DNA of 64,000 nucleotides from Agromyces agglutinans (lineage in GTDB: Bacteria; Actinomycetota; Actinomycetes; Actinomycetales; Microbacteriaceae). The DNA lies in contig NZ_WJIF01000002.1 of NCBI RefSeq assembly GCF_009647605.1, forward strand, positions 248,001-312,000, read 5' to 3'. The stretch's first letter is position 1; the number at the start of each line of letters is the position of its first letter. The translations under genes were made by a program, and so were the position numbers. A model generated the notes under the pieces. It saw only the letters and a program-made list of their open reading frames with translations, had not been told where the DNA came from and did not search any database. This document shows, piece after piece, positions 1 to 8,566 of this stretch.

Positions 1-1
1 C

Positions 2-1129
2 CGGCCCGCGGCGAATGCGGAGTCGCTCGAATCGGTCGCCCTCGTGATCGGCGCGATCGGCTTCGTCGTGATCGGCCTCATCGCGCTGGCCGCGTTCTGG
101 GGTCGCGACCTGCCGATCGCGGGTTCGGGCTCGCTCGCCGAGTTCGTCGCGATCTCCGCCGCCCTCGTCGCCGTCGTCGCCTTCGTGCTCGGGCGGCTCG
201 TGCTGCGGAGCCCGTCGCCGCAATTGCGGTCGGAGATCGGCAACGGGCTCGACGTCGAGGGCACGCGCCTGCACTGGTTCGACCTCGTGGCGCTGGCCCT
301 CGCGCACGGCGCGATCGTGCTGCTGGGCTGGATCGGCCTCGGCGACCTGCTCGAGCGCAGCTTCATCGGGGCGGTGGTGTTCACCATCCCGGGTGCGGTG
401 CTCGCCGGCGTCGGCGCCGCGGTCACGATGTACGCGGTCTTCCTCTCGGCGGCCCGGCTCACGCCGATGCTGCTCTCGCTCGTGCTCGCGGTGTTCCTCG
501 TGGTCGGGGCTCTCGCCAGCATGCTGAGCTCGAGCGACCCGCTCTGGTGGCAGAAGAACCTCTCGGCGCTCGGCATCACGGGCGACTTCTCGTCGCTCGC
601 GTTCAACGTGACGCTCATCGTCGCGGGCGCGATCGTGACGACGATCGCGCGCTACGGCACCGCGACGCTGCCAACCTCGACGCCGCTCGAACTGCGCCAC
701 CGCAACGTCATGCGCATCGGGCTCGTCCTGATCGGCGTGTTCCTCGGCTGCGTCGGCATCTTCCCGGTGAGCGAGTTCTTCCTGCTGCACAACACCGTCG
801 CCACCGGCATGGCGGTCGCGTTCGCCGTGATCGTGATCGGCCTCCCGCGCTTCGTGCCGTCGATGCCGCACGTGTTCGTGATCCTCGGCTACGTGTACGT
901 CGCCGTGATCGTGGTGCTCGGGGTCTTCTTCGCCGTCGGCTACTACAACCTGACGGCGGTCGAACTGGTCGCCGCGGTGCTCATCTTCAGCTGGATCATC
1001 GTCTTCCTGCGCAACGCGGGCGCGATGCGACCGGATGCCTCGGTGCCCGTCGATGTCGCGACCGGGGCGGCCGCCCCGCAGACGACGGATGCCCCGGGCT
1101 CGGGGCCCGGGGCATCCGTCGTGGTGTGA
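2..1129 (+). CDS. DUF998-like integral membrane protein, 5'-truncated by window edge
   Basis: The reading frame is open to the left edge. The GTG at 44 is probably internal, because the paralogue at 11592-12728 has about 20 residues before the matching point. The protein has about eight to ten hydrophobic segments. Shared with the paralogue are a LGxxGDFSxxxFNxTLIVxG block in the middle and GYYNLTAxELVA-x(4)-FSWIxVFxR near the C-terminus. The architecture resembles DUF998 membrane proteins, whose function is unknown. The last codons (about TTDAPGSGPGASVVV) are part of a 17-bp hairpin that probably acts as terminator. The membrane-protein call is firm; the DUF998 label is from recognition only. 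Confidence 0.65.
   Translation, partial: RPAANAESLESVALVIGAIGFVVIGLIALAAFWGRDLPIAGSGSLAEFVAISAALVAVVAFVLGRLVLRSPSPQLRSEIGNGLDVEGTRLHWFDLVALALAHGAIVLLGWIGLGDLLERSFIGAVVFTIPGAVLAGVGAAVTMYAVFLSAARLTPMLLSLVLAVFLVVGALASMLSSSDPLWWQKNLSALGITGDFSSLAFNVTLIVAGAIVTTIARYGTATLPTSTPLELRHRNVMRIGLVLIGVFLGCVGIFPVSEFFLLHNTVATGMAVAFAVIVIGLPRFVPSMPHVFVILGYVYVAVIVVLGVFFAVGYYNLTAVELVAAVLIFSWIIVFLRNAGAMRPDASVPVDVATGAAAPQTTDAPGSGPGASVVV
1082..1122 (+). terminator. 17-bp hairpin at the 3' end of the first gene
   Basis: Perfect 17-bp arms (1082-1098 and 1106-1122) enclose a 7-nt loop. The hairpin lies entirely inside the last codons, just before the stop, and contains GGATGCC/GGCATCC in its arms. No T-tract follows, as is usual for GC-rich actinobacterial terminators. 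It could serve both this gene and the convergent SHOCT gene. Confidence 0.6.
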
Positions 1130-1138
1130 GGCGGAGGC

Positions 1139-1540
1139 CTACGCCTGGTGGGCCAGCGCCTTGGCCTTCAGCAGGTCGTACTCCTGCTGGGTGATGGTGC
1201 CGGCGTCGAGGAGCGACTTCGCCTTGGCGATCTCGTCGGCGGGGCTCGCCGCGGTACCGGCGGTGGCGCGAATGTACTCGTCGGTCGCCTGCTGCGCCCG
1301 ACGGGCATCCTTCTGCGCGCGCTCGGCCATGCCGTTGCCCCGGGCGATCAGGTAGACGAGCGCCGTGAGGAACGGCACGAAGATCAGGAAGATGATCCAG
1401 ACCGCCTTCCACCAGCCGTTCAGCTTGTGGTCACGGAACAGGTCGCTGATGATCGCGATGACCGCCCAGAGGTAGGCGAAGAACGCGAAGACCCAGATCG
1501 TCCACCAGATGATGTCCCAGAAACTTTCCCAGAAGCTCAA
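1139..1540 (-). CDS. SHOCT/PLDc_N-type small membrane protein
   Basis: A 133-aa protein with two N-terminal membrane segments (about residues 10-33 and 43-66; the second with the W-K-x-x-W-I-I-F-L-I-F-x-P-F pattern of the PLD nuclease N-terminal domain). A short linker follows, then a C-terminal SHOCT helix pair (about 103-131, with SLLDAGTITQQEYDLLKAK). The start is a TTG preceded by GAAAGG eight nucleotides upstream. SHOCT domains are thought to mediate oligomerisation or membrane association; no enzymatic role can be assigned. It converges on the upstream DUF998-like gene. Confidence 0.85.
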   Translation of the reverse strand: MSFWESFWDIIWWTIWVFAFFAYLWAVIAIISDLFRDHKLNGWWKAVWIIFLIFVPFLTALVYLIARGNGMAERAQKDARRAQQATDEYIRATAGTAASPADEIAKAKSLLDAGTITQQEYDLLKAKALAHQA

Positions 1541-1802
1541 TGAAGTGCCTTTCTTCGGTTGTGTGAGCCGGCCGCAGGGGGCGGTCGGCGGTTCGCAACC
1601 GGATCGGGAAGGCGACGGTGCTCCGGCAATGCCGTGATCATCCCCCTGATCGTCGGTGTTCCCCGGGTGCAGCGTAGCGCGCCGGTCGACTCGGTGTCAG
1701 CGTCATTCCGCGGGATTTCGGGCATCGGTGGCTCCGCGCCGGGCGCGTGTCGTCGTCGGCGCGGTCGCCGCGGCCGGTAACGTCGCGCTCGGGGAGGGCG
1801 GC
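1541..1802. other. Divergent intergenic region between SHOCT gene and MscS operon
   Basis: This region separates two divergent genes and should carry both promoters. On the plus strand a TAACGT hexamer at 1778-1783 is a plausible -10 for the channel operon, followed by GGGAGGGCGG as ribosome binding site. No clear -35 is seen. No coding potential was recognised. Confidence 0.4.
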
Positions 1803-2657
1803 ATGACGGACTGGTGGGGCACGCTCGACATCGACGGGTGGAGCCTGTTCGCGGCCGTCGCCGTGCTCATCGCGACGTGGATCGTGGCGCGCCTCGCGAG
1901 GTCGGGCGCTCGCCGCGTGGTCGCGCGCGTGCCGAACCTCTCGTTGCCGGTGCAGGTCGGCGCCGTGCGCATCACGGGCTACGCGGTGTGGTTGATCGGC
2001 ATCGGCGTGGCGTTGAGCTTCCTCGGCGCGTCGGTGCAGCCCGTGCTGGCAGTAGCGGTCATCGTCGCGGTCGTGCTGGCGCTGATGCTGCGCGGCGTCG
2101 CCGACAACTTCGCGGCGGGCATGGTGCTGCAGACCCGACGGCCGATCGACGTCGGCGATCTCGTGACGTCGGGAGACTTCACCGGCGAGGTGCTCGAGGT
2201 GAACGGGCGCTCGGTCATCGTCCGCACCGGTGACGGGCGCACCGTGCACCTGCCGAACGCGACCGTGCTGCAGGAGCCGCTGGTCAACCACTCGGCGCAC
2301 GGCGCGCGGCGCAGCGAGGTGCAGGTGCGCATCGCGGATGCCGCGGGCTCCGGTCTCGACGAGGCATCCGGCGACGACGAACCGGGCGCGAGCGGCGGCA
2401 TCCGGTCGGCGATCGGCGAGGCCGCGGTCGCCGTGCCCGGGGTTCACCATCGCGAGGCCGTGCACGTGCTCCCGGTCAGTCGCGGCGGCGGCCGCGAGGT
2501 CTATCGCGTGCAGTTCTGGCATCATCCGGCGCACGGCGTGACCGTGACCGGCGACGTGGTCGACGCCCTCGCCGAGCTGCTCGATCGGCGCGGCATCGCC
2601 GGCGCCGTCACGAGCGAGCCGCCCCCGCCGGCGCTCGCGGCGGCGACGGAGGTGTGA
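1803..2657 (+). CDS. Small-conductance mechanosensitive channel (MscS family)
   Basis: A 284-aa protein with membrane segments at about residues 13-31, 58-75 and 79-110. The last is the Ala/Gly-rich pore helix and runs into the MscS beta domain (about 113-160: PIDVGDLV, GEVLEVNGRSVIVRTGDGR, LPNATVL). MscS channels open under membrane tension and release osmolytes on hypo-osmotic shock. The ATG at 1803 was chosen because GGGAGGGCGG precedes it, and upstream codons lack family similarity. First gene of a six-gene run of membrane proteins; its stop is one base before the next ATG. Confidence 0.88.
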   Translation: MTDWWGTLDIDGWSLFAAVAVLIATWIVARLARSGARRVVARVPNLSLPVQVGAVRITGYAVWLIGIGVALSFLGASVQPVLAVAVIVAVVLALMLRGVADNFAAGMVLQTRRPIDVGDLVTSGDFTGEVLEVNGRSVIVRTGDGRTVHLPNATVLQEPLVNHSAHGARRSEVQVRIADAAGSGLDEASGDDEPGASGGIRSAIGEAAVAVPGVHHREAVHVLPVSRGGGREVYRVQFWHHPAHGVTVTGDVVDALAELLDRRGIAGAVTSEPPPPALAAATEV

Positions 2658-2658
2658 G

Positions 2659-3948
2659 ATGACCGCGGGCGACGACCTCAGCGGGGCGACGCCGACGCCG
2701 CGGCAGTTGCTCGCGCTCTCGGTGCCGGCGCTCCTCGTGGGCGCACTCACCGCGGTGGTGCTGTGGCTGCTCGATGTCGTGTCCGAATCGCTGGGCGACC
2801 TGATCTGGAAGGCCGTGCCCGGGTCGCTCGGCTTCGATCCGGACGCGTCCTGGTGGATCCTCCTCGTGCTGACCTCGACCGGCGTCGCCGTCGGGCTCGT
2901 CACCTGGCTCGTGCCCGGCCACGCCGGGCCGGACTCGGCGACGACCGACCTGCTCGAGCCGCCCCTCCGCCCGTGGGTGGTGCCGGGGCTCGCGCTCGCG
3001 GCCGTGATCGGGCTCGCGGGCGGTGTGAGCCTCGGACCGGAGAACCCGATCATCGCGATCAACGCGACGCTCGTGGCGTTCCTCTTCGCGCGGCTGCTGC
3101 CGAAGGTGCCCGTCCAACTGGCCGTCTGGCTCGCCGCCGCGGGAACCATCGGCGCGCTGTTCGGCACGCCGGTCGCCGCAGCACTCGTGTTCACCAGCGC
3201 GATGGCCGGGACTCCGGTGCGCGGGCATCTCTGGGACCGGCTGTTCCTTCCGCTCGCTGCCGCGGGCGCCGGATCGATCACGATGCATCTGCTCGGCGCG
3301 CCGTCGTTCGGATTCGAGGTTCCCGCGTACCCCGGCCCGGCGGCCCTGGACCTGCTGACCGGCTCGCTCATCGCTGTCGGCACCACCGTGGTCGGCCTCG
3401 CTGCGCTCGCGGTGTTCCCGTGGGTCCATCGCGCGTTCCACGCACTGCGGCATCCGCTGCTGATCCCCGTCGCCGGGGGCCTGGTGCTCGGCCTGCTCGG
3501 CGTGCTCGGCGGGCCGCTCACGCTCTTCAAGGGACTCGAGGAGACCGGCGAGCTGCTCGAGAACTCCGACGAGTACGCGGCCGGCCAGCTCGTGGTGCTC
3601 GCGCTCGTGAAGCTCGTGGCGCTCGTCGTCGCCGCATCGTCGGGGTTCCGGGGCGGACGGATCTTCCCCGCGGTGTTCGTGGGCGCCGCGCTGGGGCTGC
3701 TCGGCCACGCGCTCATCCCGGCGGCGCCGCTGGCACTCGCCGTGGCGTGCGGGGTGCTGGGCATGGTGCTCGTCGTCGGCCGCGACGGGTGGGTCGCGCT
3801 CTTCGTCGCCGTCGCCGTCGCGGGCGACGTGACGCTCCTGGCCGTCCTCTGCGTCATCATCCTTCCGGCGTGGCTGCTCGTGTCGCGGGCGCCCGAGTTC
3901 CGAATCGTCGAGCCGGAGCCGTTCCCCTCGGCCGCACCCGGTCGATAG
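2659..3948 (+). CDS. CLC-family ion channel protein, YfeO-like
   Basis: A 429-aa polytopic protein that closely follows the E. coli YfeO pattern: GHAGPD (residues 88-92), GGVSLGPENPI (121-131, the CLC selectivity-filter region), AGTIGALFGTPVAAAL, and ASGFRGGRIFPAVFVG near residue 330. CLC proteins are chloride channels or proton/chloride exchangers; the YfeO branch is uncharacterised, so the transported ion is unknown. GGAGGTG lies inside the end of the MscS gene upstream, and the start is one base after that stop, implying translational coupling. Confidence 0.88.
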   Translation: MTAGDDLSGATPTPRQLLALSVPALLVGALTAVVLWLLDVVSESLGDLIWKAVPGSLGFDPDASWWILLVLTSTGVAVGLVTWLVPGHAGPDSATTDLLEPPLRPWVVPGLALAAVIGLAGGVSLGPENPIIAINATLVAFLFARLLPKVPVQLAVWLAAAGTIGALFGTPVAAALVFTSAMAGTPVRGHLWDRLFLPLAAAGAGSITMHLLGAPSFGFEVPAYPGPAALDLLTGSLIAVGTTVVGLAALAVFPWVHRAFHALRHPLLIPVAGGLVLGLLGVLGGPLTLFKGLEETGELLENSDEYAAGQLVVLALVKLVALVVAASSGFRGGRIFPAVFVGAALGLLGHALIPAAPLALAVACGVLGMVLVVGRDGWVALFVAVAVAGDVTLLAVLCVIILPAWLLVSRAPEFRIVEPEPFPSAAPGR

Positions 3949-3974
3949 GGTCGGGCGAGGGGATGGGGGGATCC

Positions 3975-5633
3975 GTGCAGAAACCGCTCGTGGGACTGAG
4001 CCGGCGCAATCTGCTGCGCGAGCTCACGGCCGGCGTCACGTTGCTCGCGATCGCGATCCCCCTCAACATCGGCTACGCGCAGATCGCCGGCCTGCCCGCG
4101 ACGGCCGGCCTGTACGCGCTCATCGTGCCGACGGTGATCTACGCGCTCACCGTGTCGAGTCGCCAACTCGTCGCGTCTCCGGATGCCGCGGCCGCCGCCC
4201 TCGTCGCGAGTTCGCTCGGCGGGCTCGCGGTGGCGGGGTCGGCGGACTACTCGACGCTCGCGCTCGCGCAGGCGATCCTCGGCGGCGTCATGTTCCTGCT
4301 CCTGGCGTTCTTCAAGCTCGGCTTCCTGGCGAACTTCCTGTCGAAGCCGATCCTCGTGGGCTTCGTCGGGGGCTTGGCCCTCGACATCCTCATCAGCCAG
4401 ATCGCGAAGATGCTCGGCGTGAAGATCGACTCGGGCGGCGAGTTCGTCGACAAGGTCGCCGGGCTCGTCACCGGGCTGCCCGGCCTCAACTGGTGGTCGG
4501 TGGCGATCTCCGTCGTCGCGGTCGCCGTGCTGCTCCTCGGCAAGCGGTTCGCGGGCGCCGTGCCCTGGGCGCTCGTCGTGATGATCCTCGCGACCGTCGT
4601 CGTGCTCGTCTGGCACCTCGACGAGGCCGGCGTCGCCGTGCTCGGCGAGGTGCCCGCCGGCCCGCCGGCGATCACCTGGCCCATCATCGACTGGACGATG
4701 TGGCTCGCGCTCATCCCCTCGGCGATGGCGCTCACGCTCGTGACGACCGCAGAGGGCCTGCTCGTCTCGCGCTCGTACGGCGAGAAGAACGGCTACCGCA
4801 CGAGCCCCAACCGCGACCTGTTCGCCTTCGGCGTCGGCAACATCGCGGCCGGCGCCAGCGGGAGCTTCACCTTCGGATCATCTACCTCGCGCACCGCGGC
4901 GATGGACCAGGCCGGCTCCCGCACGCAACTGCCCTCGCTCGTGCTCGCGGCCGGGACGCTGCTGCTCCTGCTGTTCGGCACCGCGCTGCTCGCCGACATC
5001 CCGTCGCCGGCGATCGGCGCCATCGTGGGCGTGGCGATCCTGCCGCTGCTGGGCATCCGCGAGTTCCGCGAGCTGTGGCATGCCGACCGCTTCGAGTTCC
5101 TCATCGGCGCGGCGTGCTTCCTCGTGACGCTGTTCGTCGGCTCGATCCCCGGCATCCTCGTCGCGTTCGTGCTGGCGCTGCTGAACCTCGCCAAACGCGC
5201 CGCGAACCCGGCGATCGACGTGCTCCAGGCCACCGGCGAGCCCGGCGACTCCCTCCTCGACGGGGCGGCCAAGGGCCAGGTCACCGCGCCCGGCGTCATC
5301 GTGGTCCGTCTCGCAGCGCCGCTGTTCTTCGCGAACGGCAGCGTGTTCTCCGACGCGGTGAAGCGCGCCGTCCGGGCAGCCGACGGCGAGGTCCGCCACG
5401 TCGTCGTCGACATGGAGGCCGTCACCGATATCGACGTGACCGGCGCGGAGAGCTTCGAGGCGCTGCTCACGTGGCTCGAGCGCGAGGGCATCGACCTGTC
5501 GTTCAGTCGCGTGCGCCCCGACGCGGTGCGGCGACTCGAGCAGCTCGACCTGCTCGGCGACCGGGCGAGGTACGTCACGAACCGCGAGGCCATCGCCGCA
5601 ATCGCCGGCGAACGACCGGAAGACGAGGAATGA
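3975..5633 (+). CDS. SulP-family anion transporter with STAS domain
   Basis: A 552-aa protein. The first 430 residues are hydrophobic with SulP hallmarks (LLAIAIPLNIGYAQIAGLPATAGLY near the N-terminus, then LVASPDAAAAALV). A C-terminal STAS domain starts at about residue 437 (VIVVRLAAPLFFANG, VVVDMEAVTDIDVTGAES). SulP proteins carry sulfate, bicarbonate or dicarboxylates with sodium or protons; the substrate cannot be read from the sequence. The GTG at 3975 was chosen because a run of six G's ends five bases upstream, matching the spacing at 14724; ATG 3963 is the alternative. TAGGGT at 3946-3951 could be an internal promoter. The stop overlaps the next gene's start region. Confidence 0.88.
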   Translation: MQKPLVGLSRRNLLRELTAGVTLLAIAIPLNIGYAQIAGLPATAGLYALIVPTVIYALTVSSRQLVASPDAAAAALVASSLGGLAVAGSADYSTLALAQAILGGVMFLLLAFFKLGFLANFLSKPILVGFVGGLALDILISQIAKMLGVKIDSGGEFVDKVAGLVTGLPGLNWWSVAISVVAVAVLLLGKRFAGAVPWALVVMILATVVVLVWHLDEAGVAVLGEVPAGPPAITWPIIDWTMWLALIPSAMALTLVTTAEGLLVSRSYGEKNGYRTSPNRDLFAFGVGNIAAGASGSFTFGSSTSRTAAMDQAGSRTQLPSLVLAAGTLLLLLFGTALLADIPSPAIGAIVGVAILPLLGIREFRELWHADRFEFLIGAACFLVTLFVGSIPGILVAFVLALLNLAKRAANPAIDVLQATGEPGDSLLDGAAKGQVTAPGVIVVRLAAPLFFANGSVFSDAVKRAVRAADGEVRHVVVDMEAVTDIDVTGAESFEALLTWLEREGIDLSFSRVRPDAVRRLEQLDLLGDRARYVTNREAIAAIAGERPEDEE

Positions 5634-5635
5634 AC

Positions 5636-6307
5636 ATGGGCTCCGTCATCGGCGACATCCTCCCGCTCGCGCTCGGCGTGGCCATCAGCCCCGTGCCGAT
5701 CATCGCGGCGATCCTGATGCTGCTCTCGCCGCGGGCGAAGGGCACGAGCCTCGGTTTCCTGGGCGGTTGGGTGCTCGGCATCGTCGTCGCGGTCGTGCTC
5801 TTCACGCTGCTCGCCTCGGTGCTGCCCGAGGACGACCCCGACGCCTCGAAGCCGATCGCCGGCACGATCAAGCTCGTGCTCGGCGTGCTGCTGCTCCTGC
5901 TCGCGGTGAAGCAATGGCGCAGCCGGCCGAAGCCCGGCGAGGAGGCCGCCCTCCCGAAGTGGATGGGCGCGATCGACCAGATGACGGCGGTCCGCGCGCT
6001 CGTGCTCGGCTTCCTGCTGTCGGCGGTGAACCCGAAGAACCTGCTCATGGCCGTGGCGGCCGGCACGATCATCGGCACCGCGGGGGCGAACGGAGGCGAG
6101 ATCACCGTTGCCATCGTCGTGTTCGTGCTCATCGCGGCGTCGTCGGTCGCGGTGCCGGTCATCGCCTACCTCCTCGCCTCGCAGCGCATGGCTGCGCCGC
6201 TCGAATCGCTGCGGACGTGGCTCGTGCACAACAACGCGACCGTGATGGCGGTGCTGCTGCTCGTGATCGGCGTGGTCGTCATCGGCAAGGGCATCGGGAG
6301 CTTCTGA
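5636..6307 (+). CDS. GAP/Sap-family membrane exporter (LysE-like fold)
   Basis: A 223-aa protein with about six membrane helices. The N-terminal LALGVAISPVPIIAAILML and the SAVNPKNLLMAVAAG motif in the second half are typical of GAP family proteins, which include the mycobacterial Sap protein linked to glycolipid addressing and belong to the LysE superfamily. GAGGA at 5625-5629 sits six bases before the ATG at 5636; the overlapping ATGA at 5630 would add two residues. Substrate unknown. Confidence 0.82.
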   Translation: MGSVIGDILPLALGVAISPVPIIAAILMLLSPRAKGTSLGFLGGWVLGIVVAVVLFTLLASVLPEDDPDASKPIAGTIKLVLGVLLLLLAVKQWRSRPKPGEEAALPKWMGAIDQMTAVRALVLGFLLSAVNPKNLLMAVAAGTIIGTAGANGGEITVAIVVFVLIAASSVAVPVIAYLLASQRMAAPLESLRTWLVHNNATVMAVLLLVIGVVVIGKGIGSF

Positions 6308-6308
6308 C

Positions 6309-7385
6309 GTGAGCGAGGCGTCGCACGAGGCATCCGCCGGCCTCTCGCGCGGCACGCGGGTGCTGATCGCTCTCGCCGCAGCCGTGCTCGTGTTCGGCGG
6401 GGTGTGGCTGGCCCGAGACATCCTCGCGCCGGCGGCACTCGCCGCGGTCGTGGTGATCATCGCCCACCCCGTGCGACGACCGCTCGAGGCCAGGGGATGG
6501 CCGCGGTGGGCGGCCACCACGGCCGTCATCGTCGTCGCCTACCTGATCCTCGCGCTGCTCGCCGTGCTGCTGCTGTTCGCGGCCGCGCAGTTCGCGGGCA
6601 TGCTGCCCGACTACGCCGACGACCTCGAGGCGGTCGCGGCATCCGTCACCGACGCCCTCGCCGCCATGGGCCTGGCCGACCAGGCGGCGGATGCCGCGTC
6701 ATCGGTGCTGAACGCCGACACGCTGGTCGGCATCGCGACCGGGGTCGCCGACGCGGTGCTCGGATTCGCGACCGCGTTCTTCTTCGTGCTCGCCTACGTG
6801 ATCTTCATGGCGGCCGACGCGGCTCGCTTCGCGCGGGCCGGCGGGGTGTTCGGCTCGCCGGGCGCCGACGCCGTCGGCGCCCGCTACTTCACCGGAGTCC
6901 GCCGGTACTACGTCGTCAACGCGACGTTCGGCGCCATCGTCGCGGTGCTCGACGGCCTCGTGCTGTGGGGACTCGGGATCCCGATCCCGATCGTGTGGGC
7001 CATCCTCGCGTTCGTCACGAACTTCGTGCCGAACATCGGCTTCGTGCTGGGGCTCATCCCGCCGGCGGTGCTCGCCCTCGTCGTCGGCGGCTGGCCGCTC
7101 GCGCTCGTCGTCGTCCTCGTGTACTGCGTGATCAACGTCACGCTGCAGGTGCTTGTGCAGCCGAAGTTCGTCAGCGACGCCGTCGACCTCAGCCTCACGC
7201 TCTCGTTCTTCTCGGTCGTGTTCTGGGCGTTCGTCATCGGGCCCGTCGGGGCGATCCTGTCGATTCCGCTGACGCTCCTCGTCCGTGCGCTCGTGGTCGA
7301 GCCCGACCCGACCGCGGAGACCCTCCGGCGCCTGTCGGGGAACCCGAAACTGAAGGAGGCCGGCCATGTGGTGGAACCGTCGTAA
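6309..7385 (+). CDS. AI-2E family transporter (first copy)
   Basis: A 358-aa protein with about eight membrane helices and the PF01594 signature FVPNIGFVLGLIPPAVLAL around residue 240, followed by SLTLSFFSVVFWAFVIGPVGAILSIPLTLLVR. The family was named after the AI-2 exporter TqsA, but members also include sodium/proton antiporters, so quorum-signal export should not be assumed. It starts with GTG one base after the preceding stop and overlaps the next gene by 20 bases. Confidence 0.85.
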   Translation: MSEASHEASAGLSRGTRVLIALAAAVLVFGGVWLARDILAPAALAAVVVIIAHPVRRPLEARGWPRWAATTAVIVVAYLILALLAVLLLFAAAQFAGMLPDYADDLEAVAASVTDALAAMGLADQAADAASSVLNADTLVGIATGVADAVLGFATAFFFVLAYVIFMAADAARFARAGGVFGSPGADAVGARYFTGVRRYYVVNATFGAIVAVLDGLVLWGLGIPIPIVWAILAFVTNFVPNIGFVLGLIPPAVLALVVGGWPLALVVVLVYCVINVTLQVLVQPKFVSDAVDLSLTLSFFSVVFWAFVIGPVGAILSIPLTLLVRALVVEPDPTAETLRRLSGNPKLKEAGHVVEPS

Positions 7386-8541
7386 GGGCGGCGCGAAGTC
7401 CGCGGACGCACCCCCGCCCGAGCCGGCCGTGCAGGCGGAGCCCGTGCCGTCCCACCGCGCCGCGTTCATCCTGCTCGGCCTCGCCGGCGCGGCCGTCGCG
7501 AGCTTCGGGCTCGCCGCGATCGCCGACGTCTTCGTGTGGAGCTTCTTCGCGCTGGTGCTGACCATCTGCGTGTACCCGCTGCGCGCCTGGCTCGAACGGC
7601 ACGGCGTGGGGAGGGGTCTCGCCACGCTGACCGTGATCCTCGCGGTGGTGCTGCTGCTCGGCACGTTCGTGTTCGCGTTCTTCTTCTCGTTCACGCAGTT
7701 CCTCACGCTGCTGCCGCAGTACGCCGACGAACTCGAGTCGTGGGCGGCGGGCGTCGGCTCGTGGCTTTCGGGCCTCGGGTTCGGCCAGGCCCAGATCGAC
7801 GAGATCGTCACCTGGTTCGACCCGGGAAAGGTGCTCGACGTGATCGGCGGCGTCGTCGGCAGCGCCGCCGGGTTCGTCACCGCGGCCGTGATCCTGCTGA
7901 CCATGCTGCTGCTCATGGCGATGGATTCCTCGTACGCACGCACGCTGGTCGCCAAGATCTACCCGACCCGGCCCGTGCTCGCGACCGCGAGCGTGGCCTA
8001 CACGATCGGCGTTCGGCGCTACATGGTCGTGACCACCCTGCTCGGCATCGCGCAGGGCCTCATCAATTGGATCGCGCTCGTGCTTCTGCAGGTGCCGGGC
8101 GCTGCGCTCTGGGGCGTACTCGCGTTCCTCTGCAGCTTCATCCCGAACGTCGGCTACTTCATCGCGATCATCCCGCCGATCGTGTTCGCCGCCCTCGTCG
8201 GCGGGTGGCCGCTCGTCATCGCGGTCATCGTGGTCTACGGCGTCATCAACGCGGTCGTGCAGTCGGTCGTGCAGCCGCGCGTCGTCGGCAACGCGGTCGC
8301 GCTCAGCCAGTCGATCACGTTCTTCTCGGTGCTCTTCTGGGCGGTGGTACTCGGCCCGATGGGCGCCATCCTCGCCATCCCGCTGACGCTGCTCGTGCGG
8401 ATGCTCCTCGTCGACTCGAACCCCAACGCGGGCTGGATGCGCGAGGCACTCGGCGACTTCGACGAGGCGAAGAAGATCATGGACGCCGAGGATGCCGCGT
8501 CGAAGGCGCGGCGACGGGAGCGCAAGGCCGCCAGGGGCTGA
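7366..8541 (+). CDS. AI-2E family transporter (second copy)
   Basis: A 391-aa paralogue of the preceding gene with IPNVGYFIAIIPPIVFAALVGGWPL near residue 260 and ITFFSVLFWAVVLGPMGAILAIPLTLLVR before a charged C-terminal tail (ASKARRRERKAARG). AAGGAGG inside the previous coding region is well spaced from the ATG. The two adjacent copies look like a tandem duplication that has diverged, or a heteromeric pair. It ends the transporter run and converges on the MFS gene 25 bases away. Confidence 0.85.
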   Translation: MWWNRRKGGAKSADAPPPEPAVQAEPVPSHRAAFILLGLAGAAVASFGLAAIADVFVWSFFALVLTICVYPLRAWLERHGVGRGLATLTVILAVVLLLGTFVFAFFFSFTQFLTLLPQYADELESWAAGVGSWLSGLGFGQAQIDEIVTWFDPGKVLDVIGGVVGSAAGFVTAAVILLTMLLLMAMDSSYARTLVAKIYPTRPVLATASVAYTIGVRRYMVVTTLLGIAQGLINWIALVLLQVPGAALWGVLAFLCSFIPNVGYFIAIIPPIVFAALVGGWPLVIAVIVVYGVINAVVQSVVQPRVVGNAVALSQSITFFSVLFWAVVLGPMGAILAIPLTLLVRMLLVDSNPNAGWMREALGDFDEAKKIMDAEDAASKARRRERKAARG

Positions 8542-8566
8542 TCGGCGGGCGCTTCGGCCGGGAGCA

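Noticed and set aside
1638..4616. Very long minus-strand open frame across MscS, CLC and SulP genes
   Set aside because: Composition is the Arg/His/Asp-rich pattern of a GC-rich shadow frame; the plus-strand frames encode clear families.
6309..8541. Quorum-sensing AI-2 export system
   Set aside because: The AI-2E family name is historical; no luxS or lsr genes are visible, so signalling cannot be inferred.
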